64,000 nt of DNA from Candidatus Sericytochromatia bacterium (GTDB lineage: Bacteria; Cyanobacteriota; Sericytochromatia; UBA7694), in assembly GCA_018780035.1 (NCBI GenBank), contig JADMKE010000054.1:1-64000 (forward strand), in the 5' to 3' direction. Position 1 is the first letter of the stretch; each line of letters opens with the position of its first letter. The translations under genes and the position numbers were made by a program. Under the pieces are notes generated by a model. The model was not told the DNA's origin. It saw nothing but the letters and a program-made list of their open reading frames with translations, and did no database searches. Below are positions 17,530-26,332 of this stretch, one piece after another.

Positions 17530-18321
17530 TTAAAGCCGGTACGGAAGTAGATTCCGAATCTGATCTTCTGCTTGGCTTGAATACCCCCAACTCTCCTTTT
17601 GTGTAATATCAGCAACTTTTGTTTTTAAATCATTTATGGCATTTTGTTTGTAGTTCGGCATTGAATAATCTACTCTAATGCTTTGAACAAACAAAAAAAA
17701 GTAGTCTTTTAGTTGTGCGTTATACGGCAAGCTGTAGAAACCAGTACTTGCAATATTCTTTTCAAGTAAATAAGACTCAAAAATGTAATCTTTGCTTGCA
17801 TTCCAGTATTTCATAATGCGTGCCAAGGGTTTAATTAATGAGTTATGCCTTGAGTTGACATTAGTTAAAGTACTGTTGAAATCATTGGGGTTTGTTTCAA
17901 TCCATTGATCATAAGTATTTTTAGATGGAATTTTGATTTGATTCCATTGTTCAATGGCTGGAACTAATTCAAATTTAATATGATTCAAAGATAAAACAAT
18001 CGTTGGGTGTGATTGTTTTATTTCTGAGGATTGGTAGCGATTTATTGCAAAAGTGGCTAAATAATTTAAGTAGGTCTGAGGCCTATATTGAGAGTCATTG
18101 AAAATCACAATATAGTCTATATCTGAATGTTCATCCATTGAGCGAGGAAGAATGGTTCCTCTGGTGTAAGAGCCAAAAGGGTAATGACTTTTGAGATGAC
18201 CTATAAAAGACTGGGTGATTCTAGTAGAGATAGTACTCAAAGATCTTTGAATACCATCTTTCTCAACCTCTCTAAGAATAGAATCATTAGCTAACTGGGT
18301 TAAATAACTATTTACACTCAT
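17530..18321 (-). CDS. CD-NTase-like nucleotidyltransferase (CBASS-type)
   Basis: A 263-residue nucleotidyltransferase of the SMODS/CD-NTase type. The active site is G50-S51 in FGSYTRGT, with D67 and D69 in SDIDYIVIF and E118 in KFELVPAI as the third acidic residue. Enzymes of this type make cyclic di- or trinucleotides in anti-phage CBASS systems. I start at the ATG at 18321: GAGGTG lies 7 nt upstream and overlaps the stop of the SLATT gene 5 bp before. The frame from 18402 would overlap the SLATT gene by 77 bp. AT-rich compared with hsdR and hsdM. The neighbouring SLATT gene is the likely effector. Confidence 0.82.
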   Translation of the reverse strand: MSVNSYLTQLANDSILREVEKDGIQRSLSTISTRITQSFIGHLKSHYPFGSYTRGTILPRSMDEHSDIDYIVIFNDSQYRPQTYLNYLATFAINRYQSSEIKQSHPTIVLSLNHIKFELVPAIEQWNQIKIPSKNTYDQWIETNPNDFNSTLTNVNSRHNSLIKPLARIMKYWNASKDYIFESYLLEKNIASTGFYSLPYNAQLKDYFFLFVQSIRVDYSMPNYKQNAINDLKTKVADITQKESWGYSSQAEDQIRNLLPYRL

Positions 18322-18325
18322 TATT

Positions 18326-18865
18326 TTACACCTCATCAACTTTATATTTTGCTTCACCTTGTTCAATGCCTTTTCGTGCCTTTTTAAAGTCACAATTTGC
18401 AAATATAGGAGAGTTTTGATTCAGTTCGTCACGCTTATTTGCTAAACTTGTTAAAGTATCTTTTAGTTTTTCAGCCGTTTCTGCACTAAATTGGGTTAAT
18501 TGAATCTCTTTGAAAAGTCGAGATTGATTTCTGAGTGCATTATACTGACCTGCAGCATTCCTATGCTGAGTCTTTCTGTCTGAAGGATTAAGAAAGGTAA
18601 TAAGAGCAGTTAATGCACTAGTGAAAAGTGCCATTGCACCAGGAAGCCAGATTGGAACTGTCACGCATTGAGAACCTTGTGGACAAGACGTACTAACAAA
18701 AGTCAAGACACCAGAAGCTGCAGCAAGTATTGTGGCAGGAATGCCAAGCCATAAATTAATGTAAGACCACCGATCAGCTGCATTATAATGAGATTTTGAA
18801 GAATAAAGGCCGTCTTCAAAAATTCGTTCAGTTTCAGCTTTAAGCGCTTCTCTAAGCTGCTCCAT
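18326..18865 (-). CDS. SLATT-domain two-TM effector
   Basis: A 179-residue membrane protein with two predicted helices, ~35-57 (INLWLGIPATILAAASGVLT) and ~73-92, separated by a Cys-containing loop. An amphipathic N-terminal helix and a long charged C-terminal region flank them. This matches the SLATT family (SMODS and SLOG-associating two-TM domain), predicted to form pores on binding a nucleotide second messenger. It overlaps the hsdS stop by 14 bp and precedes the CD-NTase gene by 4 bp, forming a two-gene signalling cassette. Assignment is by architecture and pairing; the exact SLATT subfamily cannot be told from the sequence by eye. Confidence 0.75.
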   Translation of the reverse strand: MEQLREALKAETERIFEDGLYSSKSHYNAADRWSYINLWLGIPATILAAASGVLTFVSTSCPQGSQCVTVPIWLPGAMALFTSALTALITFLNPSDRKTQHRNAAGQYNALRNQSRLFKEIQLTQFSAETAEKLKDTLTSLANKRDELNQNSPIFANCDFKKARKGIEQGEAKYKVDEV

Positions 18866-20141
18866 TTTGAATATCCTCCACTTTCACACGAACTTGACCA
18901 GTTAGAAGTTTTTGCATCAGACCTTGTTTTTGATTTTGAAGAAAACTTAAACTTGTTTTTAGAGTATTTATTTCCCTTGCAAGGGTATTAAGTAAGTCAG
19001 ATATTTTGATTTGTTCTTGTAAGCTTGGAAATACAATTTCAACAGAGAAAAAATCATCTGCATTCAAATTTAATAGTCCATCATTTCGCACACCCGAATT
19101 GATACGTTGTGAAAGTTGGTTGTTAAGTGCACCACTTTCAAAATAGAACTTAAAATAATCAGAGCAAGCCAATTCAGGTGACAAAGCAAAGCTATAATAA
19201 ACTTGCGGTACAGCTCCTTCTACAAATTCATCTAACCTGTAGATACATCCCTGTGGATATGATTTTGAGTTGCCCTTATTATATGAAAACTCTCCTTTTT
19301 TTAAATGAATGTACTTAACCAGATTTTCTCCTGCGATGACCTTATTGAACTTTTCTTTCTGATCGACAAACCCAACTTTAGCTGTAATGCTTAGAACGGT
19401 TGTCTCAATATTCTTAATCGATCTGTCAATTCGCTTAGAAATATTTGATAATTTAGTCTTGGTCCATTCTATAGGCACATCGCCAACTTTTACTACAGAC
19501 ACTCCAAACTCTTTAAACCGCATCCGTCCGGTCAACAGCTGCTGCATCAAGCCCTGTTTCAGCCGCTGCTTGGCTTCTATCAACTTCTGGGTCTGGGTGA
19601 TGGCTTTGTCCCAGGAGGAGAGGATTTGGGCGATTTTGATTTGTTCGGGGAGGGGAGGAATTGGTGCTTTAAACTCTTTGATTACACCAGCATTCAGATT
19701 TTTTTGAGATCCTTCATTACTTAATTCTCTTAAATTATTATATTGACTTTGTAAGTATTGAAAATAGAAATCAACATAATAATCGTCTTTAAGAATAATT
19801 GCGGCACAGGCTTGATTTGTTGCTGCTGAGATACCTAACTTAGCAACTTGACCTCTGGTTTTGCCTTGACCGTACATTGCCACTAATAATGTATTAGGAG
19901 GAAATAATTTTGCTGAAGATTCATTTAAACCAATTTCAGTGATTGTTTCTACTGAGGAAGAGATAATTTTATTTGATAATTCAGCCGTTGTAATCCATGG
20001 AATATCTCCATTCCAATATTTGTTATTTTCACGATGTGGTGTTCCTCCAGAAGAAACAGAGGCAATGTAACTAATATTATTGACTTCCCACTCCTCAGGA
20101 ATCCACCCCAAAGCCGTCTTTTTATACCCAGGCTTATTCAT
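18852..20141 (-). CDS. hsdS: HsdS, type I DNA specificity subunit
   Basis: A 429-residue specificity subunit with two target-recognition domains (~5-165 and ~215-385). Each is followed by a conserved helical spacer: [19 protein letters not shown] with [11 protein letters not shown], and [16 protein letters not shown] with [11 protein letters not shown]. It sets the bipartite DNA target of the HsdM/HsdR complex. It couples to the DUF5131 gene (ATGA) and overlaps the SLATT gene. Much of the recognition sequence is AT-rich while the spacers have the local composition, as expected for domains that are exchanged between strains. Confidence 0.93.
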   Translation of the reverse strand: MNKPGYKKTALGWIPEEWEVNNISYIASVSSGGTPHRENNKYWNGDIPWITTAELSNKIISSSVETITEIGLNESSAKLFPPNTLLVAMYGQGKTRGQVAKLGISAATNQACAAIILKDDYYVDFYFQYLQSQYNNLRELSNEGSQKNLNAGVIKEFKAPIPPLPEQIKIAQILSSWDKAITQTQKLIEAKQRLKQGLMQQLLTGRMRFKEFGVSVVKVGDVPIEWTKTKLSNISKRIDRSIKNIETTVLSITAKVGFVDQKEKFNKVIAGENLVKYIHLKKGEFSYNKGNSKSYPQGCIYRLDEFVEGAVPQVYYSFALSPELACSDYFKFYFESGALNNQLSQRINSGVRNDGLLNLNADDFFSVEIVFPSLQEQIKISDLLNTLAREINTLKTSLSFLQNQKQGLMQKLLTGQVRVKVEDIQNGAA

Positions 20142-20854
20142 ACACCCACCCCCATTGGCATCGCATCATAGGTTTTGCCGTCTAACAAACGGCCTGTTTT
20201 CTTTTTATTCACGCCGCCCCACTGTTTAAAGAAAAAAGCCACCTTGGCCCGCTGACATTGATCGCGCAAATCCAGCACCCATTCGGCTTGCAAAGGCCGC
20301 GCTCCCCGCCCCGATTCGCCGCCCACAATCACCCAATCGATGCCATTGAGATTGAGATTTGGCAAAGGCCCAAGCAGGGGTTCCAATGAAAGAAACTTGG
20401 TTTGGGCCGGAGTTTGACGCAAATAGTCGATTCTATCTGTATAGTCTGCCCGCTCCACGCTCACGCCCATCCAGACATTGGGAGACCAATCAAGCTGGGG
20501 GGCCAGTGCAGCCAAACGCTCGGCCCGCTTGGTTAAAACCTGAAACTGGTGCCAAGAGGCTTTCCGCATCGTTTCAAAGACCGCTTGAATAAATTCCAGG
20601 GGCACCTCTTCATGGAATAAATCGCTCATCGAATTGACAAAAATTGTTTGGGGCGTTTTCCAGGTCAAGGGTTTTTGCAATTCAGAGCGATGTAAGGTTA
20701 ATTCAAAGCCCTTGAGATATTTGGGTTGTCCCATCGCTTTTAAGCGGCGCGACATGACTTCGGCATAACAGTGTTTGCAGCCAGGACTGATTTTATCGCA
20801 GCCGGTAGTGGGGTTCCAAGTCATTTCAGTCCATTCAATTTTAGATTCGGCCAT
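20138..20854 (-). CDS. DUF5131 (phage Gp37/Gp68-like) protein
   Basis: About 238 residues. The N-terminal [14 protein letters not shown] motif and the Cys triad C19-x6-C26-x2-C29 ([15 protein letters not shown]) are typical of DUF5131, a family with a radical-SAM-like Cys cluster. Conserved blocks [19 protein letters not shown] and [13 protein letters not shown] are present. I start at the ATG at 20854, with AAAGG 8 nt upstream. The longer frame from 20902 adds 16 basic residues and overlaps the previous gene. The function of the family is not known; it is found on phages and in defence islands. It sits directly before hsdS. Confidence 0.82.
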   Translation of the reverse strand: MAESKIEWTEMTWNPTTGCDKISPGCKHCYAEVMSRRLKAMGQPKYLKGFELTLHRSELQKPLTWKTPQTIFVNSMSDLFHEEVPLEFIQAVFETMRKASWHQFQVLTKRAERLAALAPQLDWSPNVWMGVSVERADYTDRIDYLRQTPAQTKFLSLEPLLGPLPNLNLNGIDWVIVGGESGRGARPLQAEWVLDLRDQCQRAKVAFFFKQWGGVNKKKTGRLLDGKTYDAMPMGVGV

Positions 20855-20898
20855 TACGGTTACCTTTCGCTTTTCACGCCAACGTCTCACAAAATTCA

Positions 20899-21951
20899 TC
20901 ATCTCATGTAACTCACTTTTCCCGTTGCTTTCACAACAAAATCATAGTAATCATGACCGCCACCTGTGCTGGAGGCCTCTACCGAAAAATAATAAAATTG
21001 CTGTTGAATAGACATATAAGGCGCTAATACTTGCCATCCATAAAAATAAGTATGATTGCCTGCATCCTTTATAAATTCAAAAGAAATGCCTCTCAGATTG
21101 ATATTATTGCCTTTCCAAGCAGGCGGATTTTTGGGCAATCCATAGAATGCAGAAAAACACTCAAAGCTAATTTGACGATGTGGCTCTACCGGAGAGAGTA
21201 ATGAAGTATATCCCGCTTGAGAATCCAAAATGGCTAGCGTATCCAAATGAAGATCATCAGCTGAAATAGGATGGTTCTTTTTCAAAAAATTATCGGAGCG
21301 AAATCGACTCAATCGAGAATCAATAAAGAATAGAATTTGTGTGTATTCTGCTGGTTTATCGACTAAATTTTCTAATTCAAATCTAAAAAAATGATTGACG
21401 TTGCCACGTAGGATTTTTCCTTCAGGAAAGTGCTCAACATTCAACCGCAGCAACGGCCCCCGACTGCGATTGCGCACATCTTCCACCTCATAATGCTCCA
21501 TCGGTTCGGCTTTGGTCTGTCGGCGTTTGTAGTATCTGTGGTCTTTGGCCATATGGGGGCCATACTGGCTTGGGGGCACTTCCAGCACCAGCAAAAAATT
21601 TCCATTTTCAAGCTCAATTTCGTAGGGTTTGAGTCCCTGAATCTTGGGGGAAATATTGCTCAGGAGAATATCTTCGAGCCAAATTGCACTGACCTTGCCG
21701 CCGCGTGTAAAGCCTTCATCCAGGCTTTCAGGCAGATGTTTTTTGTCTCTGCCTTGCCCTTCTTTGATACCAAAGATCAGGGTGCCCCCGTCAGCATTGG
21801 CAAAAGCAGCTACTTGCTTGGTTAAGTCGTTTAAAAGCTCATCTCTATTTGAATTATTTAAAACCGCACAAGATTTGTATTCAAGGTGCAGGTTTTCCTG
21901 AATCTGGTTGGTAATAAGATCTCTTAACTTTATTAAAGTCAATGTTTCCAT
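20899..21951 (-). CDS. AlbA_2-domain (Schlafen-like) protein
   Basis: A 350-residue protein. The N-terminal ~150 residues form an AlbA_2 domain: [10 protein letters not shown], then [17 protein letters not shown], then YYKRR near residue 138. The C-terminal ~190 residues are beta-rich and unrecognised, and lack the ATP-binding domain seen in the other AlbA_2 protein of the island. Such proteins are predicted to bind or cleave nucleic acid. It lies 4 bp behind the HEPN gene and is very close to the DUF5131 gene, so it is probably co-transcribed. Confidence 0.8.
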   Translation of the reverse strand: METLTLIKLRDLITNQIQENLHLEYKSCAVLNNSNRDELLNDLTKQVAAFANADGGTLIFGIKEGQGRDKKHLPESLDEGFTRGGKVSAIWLEDILLSNISPKIQGLKPYEIELENGNFLLVLEVPPSQYGPHMAKDHRYYKRRQTKAEPMEHYEVEDVRNRSRGPLLRLNVEHFPEGKILRGNVNHFFRFELENLVDKPAEYTQILFFIDSRLSRFRSDNFLKKNHPISADDLHLDTLAILDSQAGYTSLLSPVEPHRQISFECFSAFYGLPKNPPAWKGNNINLRGISFEFIKDAGNHTYFYGWQVLAPYMSIQQQFYYFSVEASSTGGGHDYYDFVVKATGKVSYMR

Positions 21952-21955
21952 AAAC

Positions 21956-22672
21956 CTACTTCAACTTTCCAATGAAAGCATCAACAAGTTGAGTCATTAC
22001 TTTTTGAGTCAAACTCCAGGTCTTTGTCAGATAAATTTCAGAAATTTCAACACGCTCTCCCACCTGATAGCGAGCACATGTTCCAGATTTTGTAAGATAG
22101 ATCGTTCCAACAATGCCCTGGGCATGAACCAAGGCATCCCTAGAAGCTCTGACTTCAGCTAATTTCTCTATTTCATTATCAAAAAAGCTATCTTTTACTG
22201 ATACTTTTTTATCTAAATAATCAAACCACTCGGAAATGCGTTTATATTTAATTTCATTTAAATCTTTATCAATCATAAAATCGACAATACTCTCCTTATC
22301 TGGAGAATCTAAAATTATTTTGGCATCAATTTTACTGCCAGATAAAGACGAAGGATAAATTTGGAGCCAAATTTTAAGTAAGTCAAAGAAAAAAGCCTCA
22401 AACAGGGTAACGATTTGCTGAAAAGTTGATTCTGAAAGTTGATAAGCGACATAATCTCTGGCCTTGGCTGCAAGCTCATTTTGATTAGTAACAGAGCCTG
22501 TAACACTATTGGTTATCTCAAAATTCATACCCTGACGAACTGAACTTTGAATAATTTGCCACGCTTCTTTGCTTTCAGCATAATAATCATGTACTTTATT
22601 GAGTTCGTTTAAGAATTTAGTTTTAAGGGATTCAATTTCTTGAATCCGCACAGAGTGATTTTGATTACTCAT
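21956..22672 (-). CDS. HEPN-family protein (RNase candidate)
   Basis: A 238-residue, mostly helical, AT-rich gene product. Near the C-terminal third it has the HEPN RNase motif R-x4-H as R178-DALV-H183, followed by AQGIVGTIYL. The first variable residue is Asp, within the polar set usual for HEPN. This resembles the MAE_28990/RiboL-PSP type of HEPN domain found in defence and toxin modules. The start overlaps the stop of the 80-residue gene as ATGA. If active it would cut RNA, possibly on phage infection. Assignment rests on the motif and on context. Confidence 0.65.
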   Translation of the reverse strand: MSNQNHSVRIQEIESLKTKFLNELNKVHDYYAESKEAWQIIQSSVRQGMNFEITNSVTGSVTNQNELAAKARDYVAYQLSESTFQQIVTLFEAFFFDLLKIWLQIYPSSLSGSKIDAKIILDSPDKESIVDFMIDKDLNEIKYKRISEWFDYLDKKVSVKDSFFDNEIEKLAEVRASRDALVHAQGIVGTIYLTKSGTCARYQVGERVEISEIYLTKTWSLTQKVMTQLVDAFIGKLK

Positions 22673-22911
22673 TGTTCTTTGTCCAGCAAATCTTGAATGA
22701 ATTTCACATCAGCCCCACGTCCCAGATTGATTGTGGCATCAGCTGGTTTTCCATTGATGGAAATGGTGTTGCTATCCACTAAATAAGGGATATTGTACCG
22801 ATCAAGCGCCTTTTTCACATCTGCCAATTGACTCACTGGCAAAATAATATAAGGGCCTGCGGTTCCATCTGTCGAGACAGATAATTTTTCTCCTGTGGTA
22901 CTGTCGATCAT
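22669..22911 (-). CDS. Small partner protein of the HEPN gene
   Basis: An 80-residue protein of unknown family. The sequence reads as a compact alpha/beta fold: a Thr/Gly-rich N-terminus (STDGTAGPYIILP), a helix (VSQLADVKKALDRY), a strand with ISINGKPADATINLGRG, and a short C-terminal helix. No DNA-binding motif is evident. It overlaps the HEPN gene by 4 bp and is transcribed first, the usual antitoxin position. It could be an antitoxin or a sensor for the HEPN protein. An AGAAAGGATT stretch precedes the ATG. Confidence 0.75.
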   Translation of the reverse strand: MIDSTTGEKLSVSTDGTAGPYIILPVSQLADVKKALDRYNIPYLVDSNTISINGKPADATINLGRGADVKFIQDLLDKEQ

Positions 22912-22984
22912 TGTAATGAATCCTTTCTGTTGAATAGTGTCTTTATTTTAACCATTTTAAATGGGCTGAAACTTCAGAAATGCG

Positions 22985-23013
22985 TTGAATCATATACCCC
23001 AACCTGTTATAAT
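22985..23013 (+). promoter_or_regulatory. Strong sigma-70-like promoter pointing against the operon
   Basis: TTGAAT (22985-22990), 17 bp, TATAAT (23008-23013) on the plus strand. Transcription would begin near 23020 and run toward the 3' end of the DUF1016 gene, in the antisense direction. The first ~80 nt could fold (GGCC.GCTG with CAGCGGCC near 23060-23090) and also hold a 24-codon frame (23026-23100). No recognisable gene follows, so the product may be a small RNA, or the site may be a leftover of an earlier arrangement. Confidence 0.45.
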
Positions 23014-23109
23014 CATCGTGAATTCATGACCCAGCGGTCGTGGATCTATCGAGGTTTCGGCCTGCTGAACCAGCGTAGCAAATCAGCGGCCATTGCATGA
23101 ATAAGCCCC

Positions 23110-24156
23110 TCATTCCCATCTCTCCCGCGCCGCCAGCACCACCTGATGCAGCTTTTGCTCCAGCAGCTCACGTGGAGGCAATTCCGTCAGATACTCCGCC
23201 ACGCGAATCCCGCTGGCTTCCATTTGCAAGAGTTCTACTGTTTCTTGTTTCTTACCCGCACACAGTATGAGGCCAATCGGCATTTCTTCACCGGGTTGGC
23301 GCTCATAGCGATCCAGCCAGCGCAGATACAGCTCCATTTGACCTTTGTAAGCAGGTTTAAAGCTGTCCAATTTCAATTCAATCGCCACCAACCGCCGCAG
23401 ACCGCGATGGTAAAAGAGCAGATCCAGGTAATAATCATCACTGTCAATCACCATGCGTTTTTGGCGGGCCACAAAAGCAAATCCGTGGCCCAGTTCCAGC
23501 AAAAATCGCTCCATTTCACGAATCAGGGCCGCTTCCAGATCCTTTTCTTGATAGGCATCACCCAAACCCAGAAAATCGAGAAAATAGGGGTCTCGGAAGA
23601 CCAGATCCGGCGTCACCTGTCCCGTATTTTTCAGGGCATCCAATTCCTGGGCGATCAGCTTTTCCGGCTTTTTCGACAGCGCTGTGCGCTCGTAGAGCTG
23701 GCCATCGATTTTTTCGCGCAGCGTACGCACCGACCAGCCTTCCAGACGGCATATCTCGGCATAAAAAGCGTGTTTCAGCTTGTCATCCAGATAGATGATT
23801 TCTTTAAAATGAGACCAGCTCAATTGTCTCGACAGTGTAGAGACAATTTCAAATTCAGGAAAAACCTCAACAAAACGAAGCATGTGACGTAGACTCTTAT
23901 CAGAAAACCCGCGTCCATACTCCTGGCTCAGTTTTTGTCCAAGTAAAGCAACGATCTCTTTGCCATACTCTGCCCGATTGCCTTGGAGGATTTCGACCTG
24001 AACCCGTTTGCCAATTTGCCAATAAAGCAAGGTCAATCCTGCGTTTACAGCCTGGGCCACCTGTATCCGACTTTGATGAATCATCTGCCGCAATTCTTGG
24101 ATCAGATCAAGACTCAAAGTCACAGTCTGGGGTAACTTACTGACTTTTTTAGGCAT
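23110..24156 (-). CDS. DUF1016 (YhcG-like) PD-(D/E)XK nuclease-domain protein
   Basis: A 348-residue protein. The N-terminal DUF1016_N helical domain (~15-170) contains LYWQIGKRV, the GRGFSDKSLRHMLRF block and LSWSHFKEI. The C-terminal nuclease-like domain (~190-345) has DLVFRDPYFLDFLGL and a PD-(D/E)XK core with DYYLDLLFYHRGLRRLVAIELK (D, E, K in order). Members often sit inside type I restriction operons. Here it shares one base with the hsdM stop (TGATG). It is the last gene before a ~200-bp gap with the opposing promoter. A nuclease or recombination-like role is predicted, not shown. Confidence 0.88.
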   Translation of the reverse strand: MPKKVSKLPQTVTLSLDLIQELRQMIHQSRIQVAQAVNAGLTLLYWQIGKRVQVEILQGNRAEYGKEIVALLGQKLSQEYGRGFSDKSLRHMLRFVEVFPEFEIVSTLSRQLSWSHFKEIIYLDDKLKHAFYAEICRLEGWSVRTLREKIDGQLYERTALSKKPEKLIAQELDALKNTGQVTPDLVFRDPYFLDFLGLGDAYQEKDLEAALIREMERFLLELGHGFAFVARQKRMVIDSDDYYLDLLFYHRGLRRLVAIELKLDSFKPAYKGQMELYLRWLDRYERQPGEEMPIGLILCAGKKQETVELLQMEASGIRVAEYLTELPPRELLEQKLHQVVLAARERWE

Positions 24157-25673
24157 CAGACCAACCCCAACTCCGCCAAATACCCCTTCAGCTCTTGTTG
24201 CGTTTGCGCCAACTCGCTCTCCAACTGCTCAATCTCTTTCTGCACCGCCCGAATGTCGATCTCCTCTTCCTCTTCAAAGGTATCCACATAGCGCGGGATA
24301 TTCAGATTAAACTCAGCCTCTTTCAGCTCATCCAACGTGGCCCGGTGGCTGTATTTCTCAATCTCAGCATAGTCTTTGAAGGTCTGTACCACTTTGGCAA
24401 TATCTTCGTCCCGCAGGCGGTTCTGCTTCTTGTCGTCGGCATATTCGCGGCTGGCATCAATAAACAGCACATGGCTGTCATGCTCGGTCTTGGCTTCGTC
24501 CCAGGGCTTGCGGCCCTTGTTAAAGAGCAGAATGGCGGCAGGAATGCCCGTGCCATAAAACAGGCCCGCAGGCAGACCAATCACCGCTTCGAGCAAATTG
24601 TCTTCAATCAGTTTCTGACGAATCACGCCTTCGCCGCCCCCCCGGAACAAGACGCCATGCGGCACAATAACGCCAATGCGTCCTTCGGCCGCCAGAGCCG
24701 TTTCGACCATGTGGGAGATAAATGCGTAGTCTCCTTTGCTCTTAGGCGGGGTACCACGCCAGAAGCGGTTAAAAGGATCATGGGCCGCATTTTCATGGCC
24801 CCATTTGTCCAGCGAAAAGGGCGGATTGGCCACCACCACGTTAAAGTGCATCAGGGCATCGTTTTCAATCAGGCGTGGGCTGTTCAGCGTGTCACACCAC
24901 TCAATTCGGGCCGAGTCCATGCCATGCAGAAACATATTCATGCGGCAGAGAGACCAGGTCGAACCGTTGGATTCCTGACCAAACAGGGCAAAGTTTTTAT
25001 CTCCGACTTCTTTGGCAACTTTGATCAGCAAAGAGCCAGAGCCACAGGCCGGATCACAGATTCGGTCGCCGGGTTTGGGCTGCACCAATTTGGCCAGCAA
25101 TTCAGACACTTCAGGGGGTGTGTAAAACTCACCGGCTTTTTTGCCCGCCCCAGCTGCAAAGCGCGAAATCAGATACTCGTAGACATCCCCGATCACATCC
25201 CGGTCTCCCAGATGCTCAGAGCGAAAATTCAGGCGCGGGTCGGCAAAGTCTTCGAGCAGGTGCTTGAGGCGGCGATTGCGCTCTTTGGTCTGGCCCAGTG
25301 CTGCTTCAGAGTTGAAGTCGATATTCCTGAAGACGTTCTCCAGCTTGCCTTTGTTGGCATCTTCGATTTTTTCCAGCGAGATATTGATCAATTCGCCAAT
25401 ATTCGCGACTTCCCGCTGCTGAAAGAGATGCTCAAAATCCGCCTCAGGTGGCACAACAAAACGCTCACGGCTCATCGCCCGCGCTACACGCTCTTGATCG
25501 CCCTTGTATTTCTCTTCATATAGCGTGCGAAAATCCAAGCTCAGATCGGACATATACTTAATAAACAAGATCGTCAGGATGTAGTTCTTGTATTCAGAAG
25601 GATCTACCGCACCCCGGAAGGTATCGCAGGCCCGCCAGACCACATCGTTAATTTCTTTTTGACTGACACTCAT
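24156..25673 (-). CDS. hsdM: HsdM, type I N6-adenine DNA methyltransferase
   Basis: A 505-residue methylase subunit. The N-terminal helical domain (~1-150) is followed by the SAM-binding motif DPACGSGSLL and the catalytic NPPF motif (VVANPPFSLDKWG). GEFYTPPEVSELLAKL precedes the SAM site, as usual. The C-terminus is a coiled coil (EEIDIRAVQKEIEQLESELAQ). With HsdS it methylates adenines in the target; with HsdR it restricts. It overlaps the half-S gene by 4 bp upstream and the DUF1016 gene by 1 bp downstream. Confidence 0.96.
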   Translation of the reverse strand: MSVSQKEINDVVWRACDTFRGAVDPSEYKNYILTILFIKYMSDLSLDFRTLYEEKYKGDQERVARAMSRERFVVPPEADFEHLFQQREVANIGELINISLEKIEDANKGKLENVFRNIDFNSEAALGQTKERNRRLKHLLEDFADPRLNFRSEHLGDRDVIGDVYEYLISRFAAGAGKKAGEFYTPPEVSELLAKLVQPKPGDRICDPACGSGSLLIKVAKEVGDKNFALFGQESNGSTWSLCRMNMFLHGMDSARIEWCDTLNSPRLIENDALMHFNVVVANPPFSLDKWGHENAAHDPFNRFWRGTPPKSKGDYAFISHMVETALAAEGRIGVIVPHGVLFRGGGEGVIRQKLIEDNLLEAVIGLPAGLFYGTGIPAAILLFNKGRKPWDEAKTEHDSHVLFIDASREYADDKKQNRLRDEDIAKVVQTFKDYAEIEKYSHRATLDELKEAEFNLNIPRYVDTFEEEEEIDIRAVQKEIEQLESELAQTQQELKGYLAELGLV

Positions 25674-26293
25674 CTTCTTTTCTCCTTGATTGGGTGGGAT
25701 AGGGCATTCAGGCAGCTTTCCTGAATCAAAATTTCTTTTTTCTCCAGATAGACTTTCATCAAGTTCTTTTCGTGCGCCCAGGCGGATTGTATTGATTGAA
25801 TCTTGGCCTGGGTCTCCAGAGCTGGGATGAAAATTTCCAGATTTATCAGCACTTCTTTAGAGACATATGAAACAGCACTTGAGGTATTGGCATGGGTTTT
25901 GAAATAATTCTGTGCATATCTTTGATTCAAAAACCACGCCAAATAACTGGGCAACAGGTTTGAGACACGAACCTTTAAAATATAGAAGGTGGCAGCAGCC
26001 AAAACCCGCTCAGGAATTTCTTCGATATGGAAAGCCTGATTGCTATAGCCACGGGCTTGAAAAAGAACATCATCGAATGAAACCAGATACTTGTTGGCAG
26101 AGCCAATCGGCTCCAGCCGCAATAGTTCATCGTGGAAAATCTTTTGGCTACTGCTCAGATCTTTGCCTTGAAGCAAGCTATAAGTTCCCTGTGGGTCATG
26201 CTTCAAAGCACCTCTGGCTTGATAACCTGGATAAACATCAGCGACCTCTGATATTATCAGTGAAGTAGGTTGACTTATTTGTTTTTTACTCAT
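25670..26293 (-). CDS. Half-length HsdS-like specificity protein
   Basis: About 207 residues, roughly half a normal HsdS: a single target-recognition domain (VADVYPGYQARGAL near the start, then the LLPSYLAWFLNQRYAQNYFKTHA block) plus one spacer helix near the C-terminus (PALETQAKIQSIQSAW). Single-domain S proteins can act as dimers. Here a full-length hsdS lies ~5 kb downstream, so two specificities could compete for one HsdM. I start at the ATG at 26293, not at the TTG two codons earlier. It is the first gene of the island, and its promoter is so close that the mRNA should be leaderless. Confidence 0.8.
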   Translation of the reverse strand: MSKKQISQPTSLIISEVADVYPGYQARGALKHDPQGTYSLLQGKDLSSSQKIFHDELLRLEPIGSANKYLVSFDDVLFQARGYSNQAFHIEEIPERVLAAATFYILKVRVSNLLPSYLAWFLNQRYAQNYFKTHANTSSAVSYVSKEVLINLEIFIPALETQAKIQSIQSAWAHEKNLMKVYLEKKEILIQESCLNALSHPIKEKRR

Positions 26294-26299
26294 GATCAA

Positions 26300-26328
26300 A
26301 TCATAAACGATTGCCTCACAAAAATCAA
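26300..26328 (-). promoter_or_regulatory. Promoter of the restriction island, leaderless type
   Basis: On the minus strand: TTGATT (26323-26328), 17 bp, TATGAT (26300-26305). The ATG of the half-S gene begins 6 nt after the -10 box, so the start point of RNA and of translation should coincide. No Shine-Dalgarno is visible. Confidence 0.7.
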
Positions 26329-26332
26329 GTGC

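Noticed and set aside
24195-25523. Long plus-strand open frame of 442 codons
   Set aside because: Antisense shadow of hsdM.
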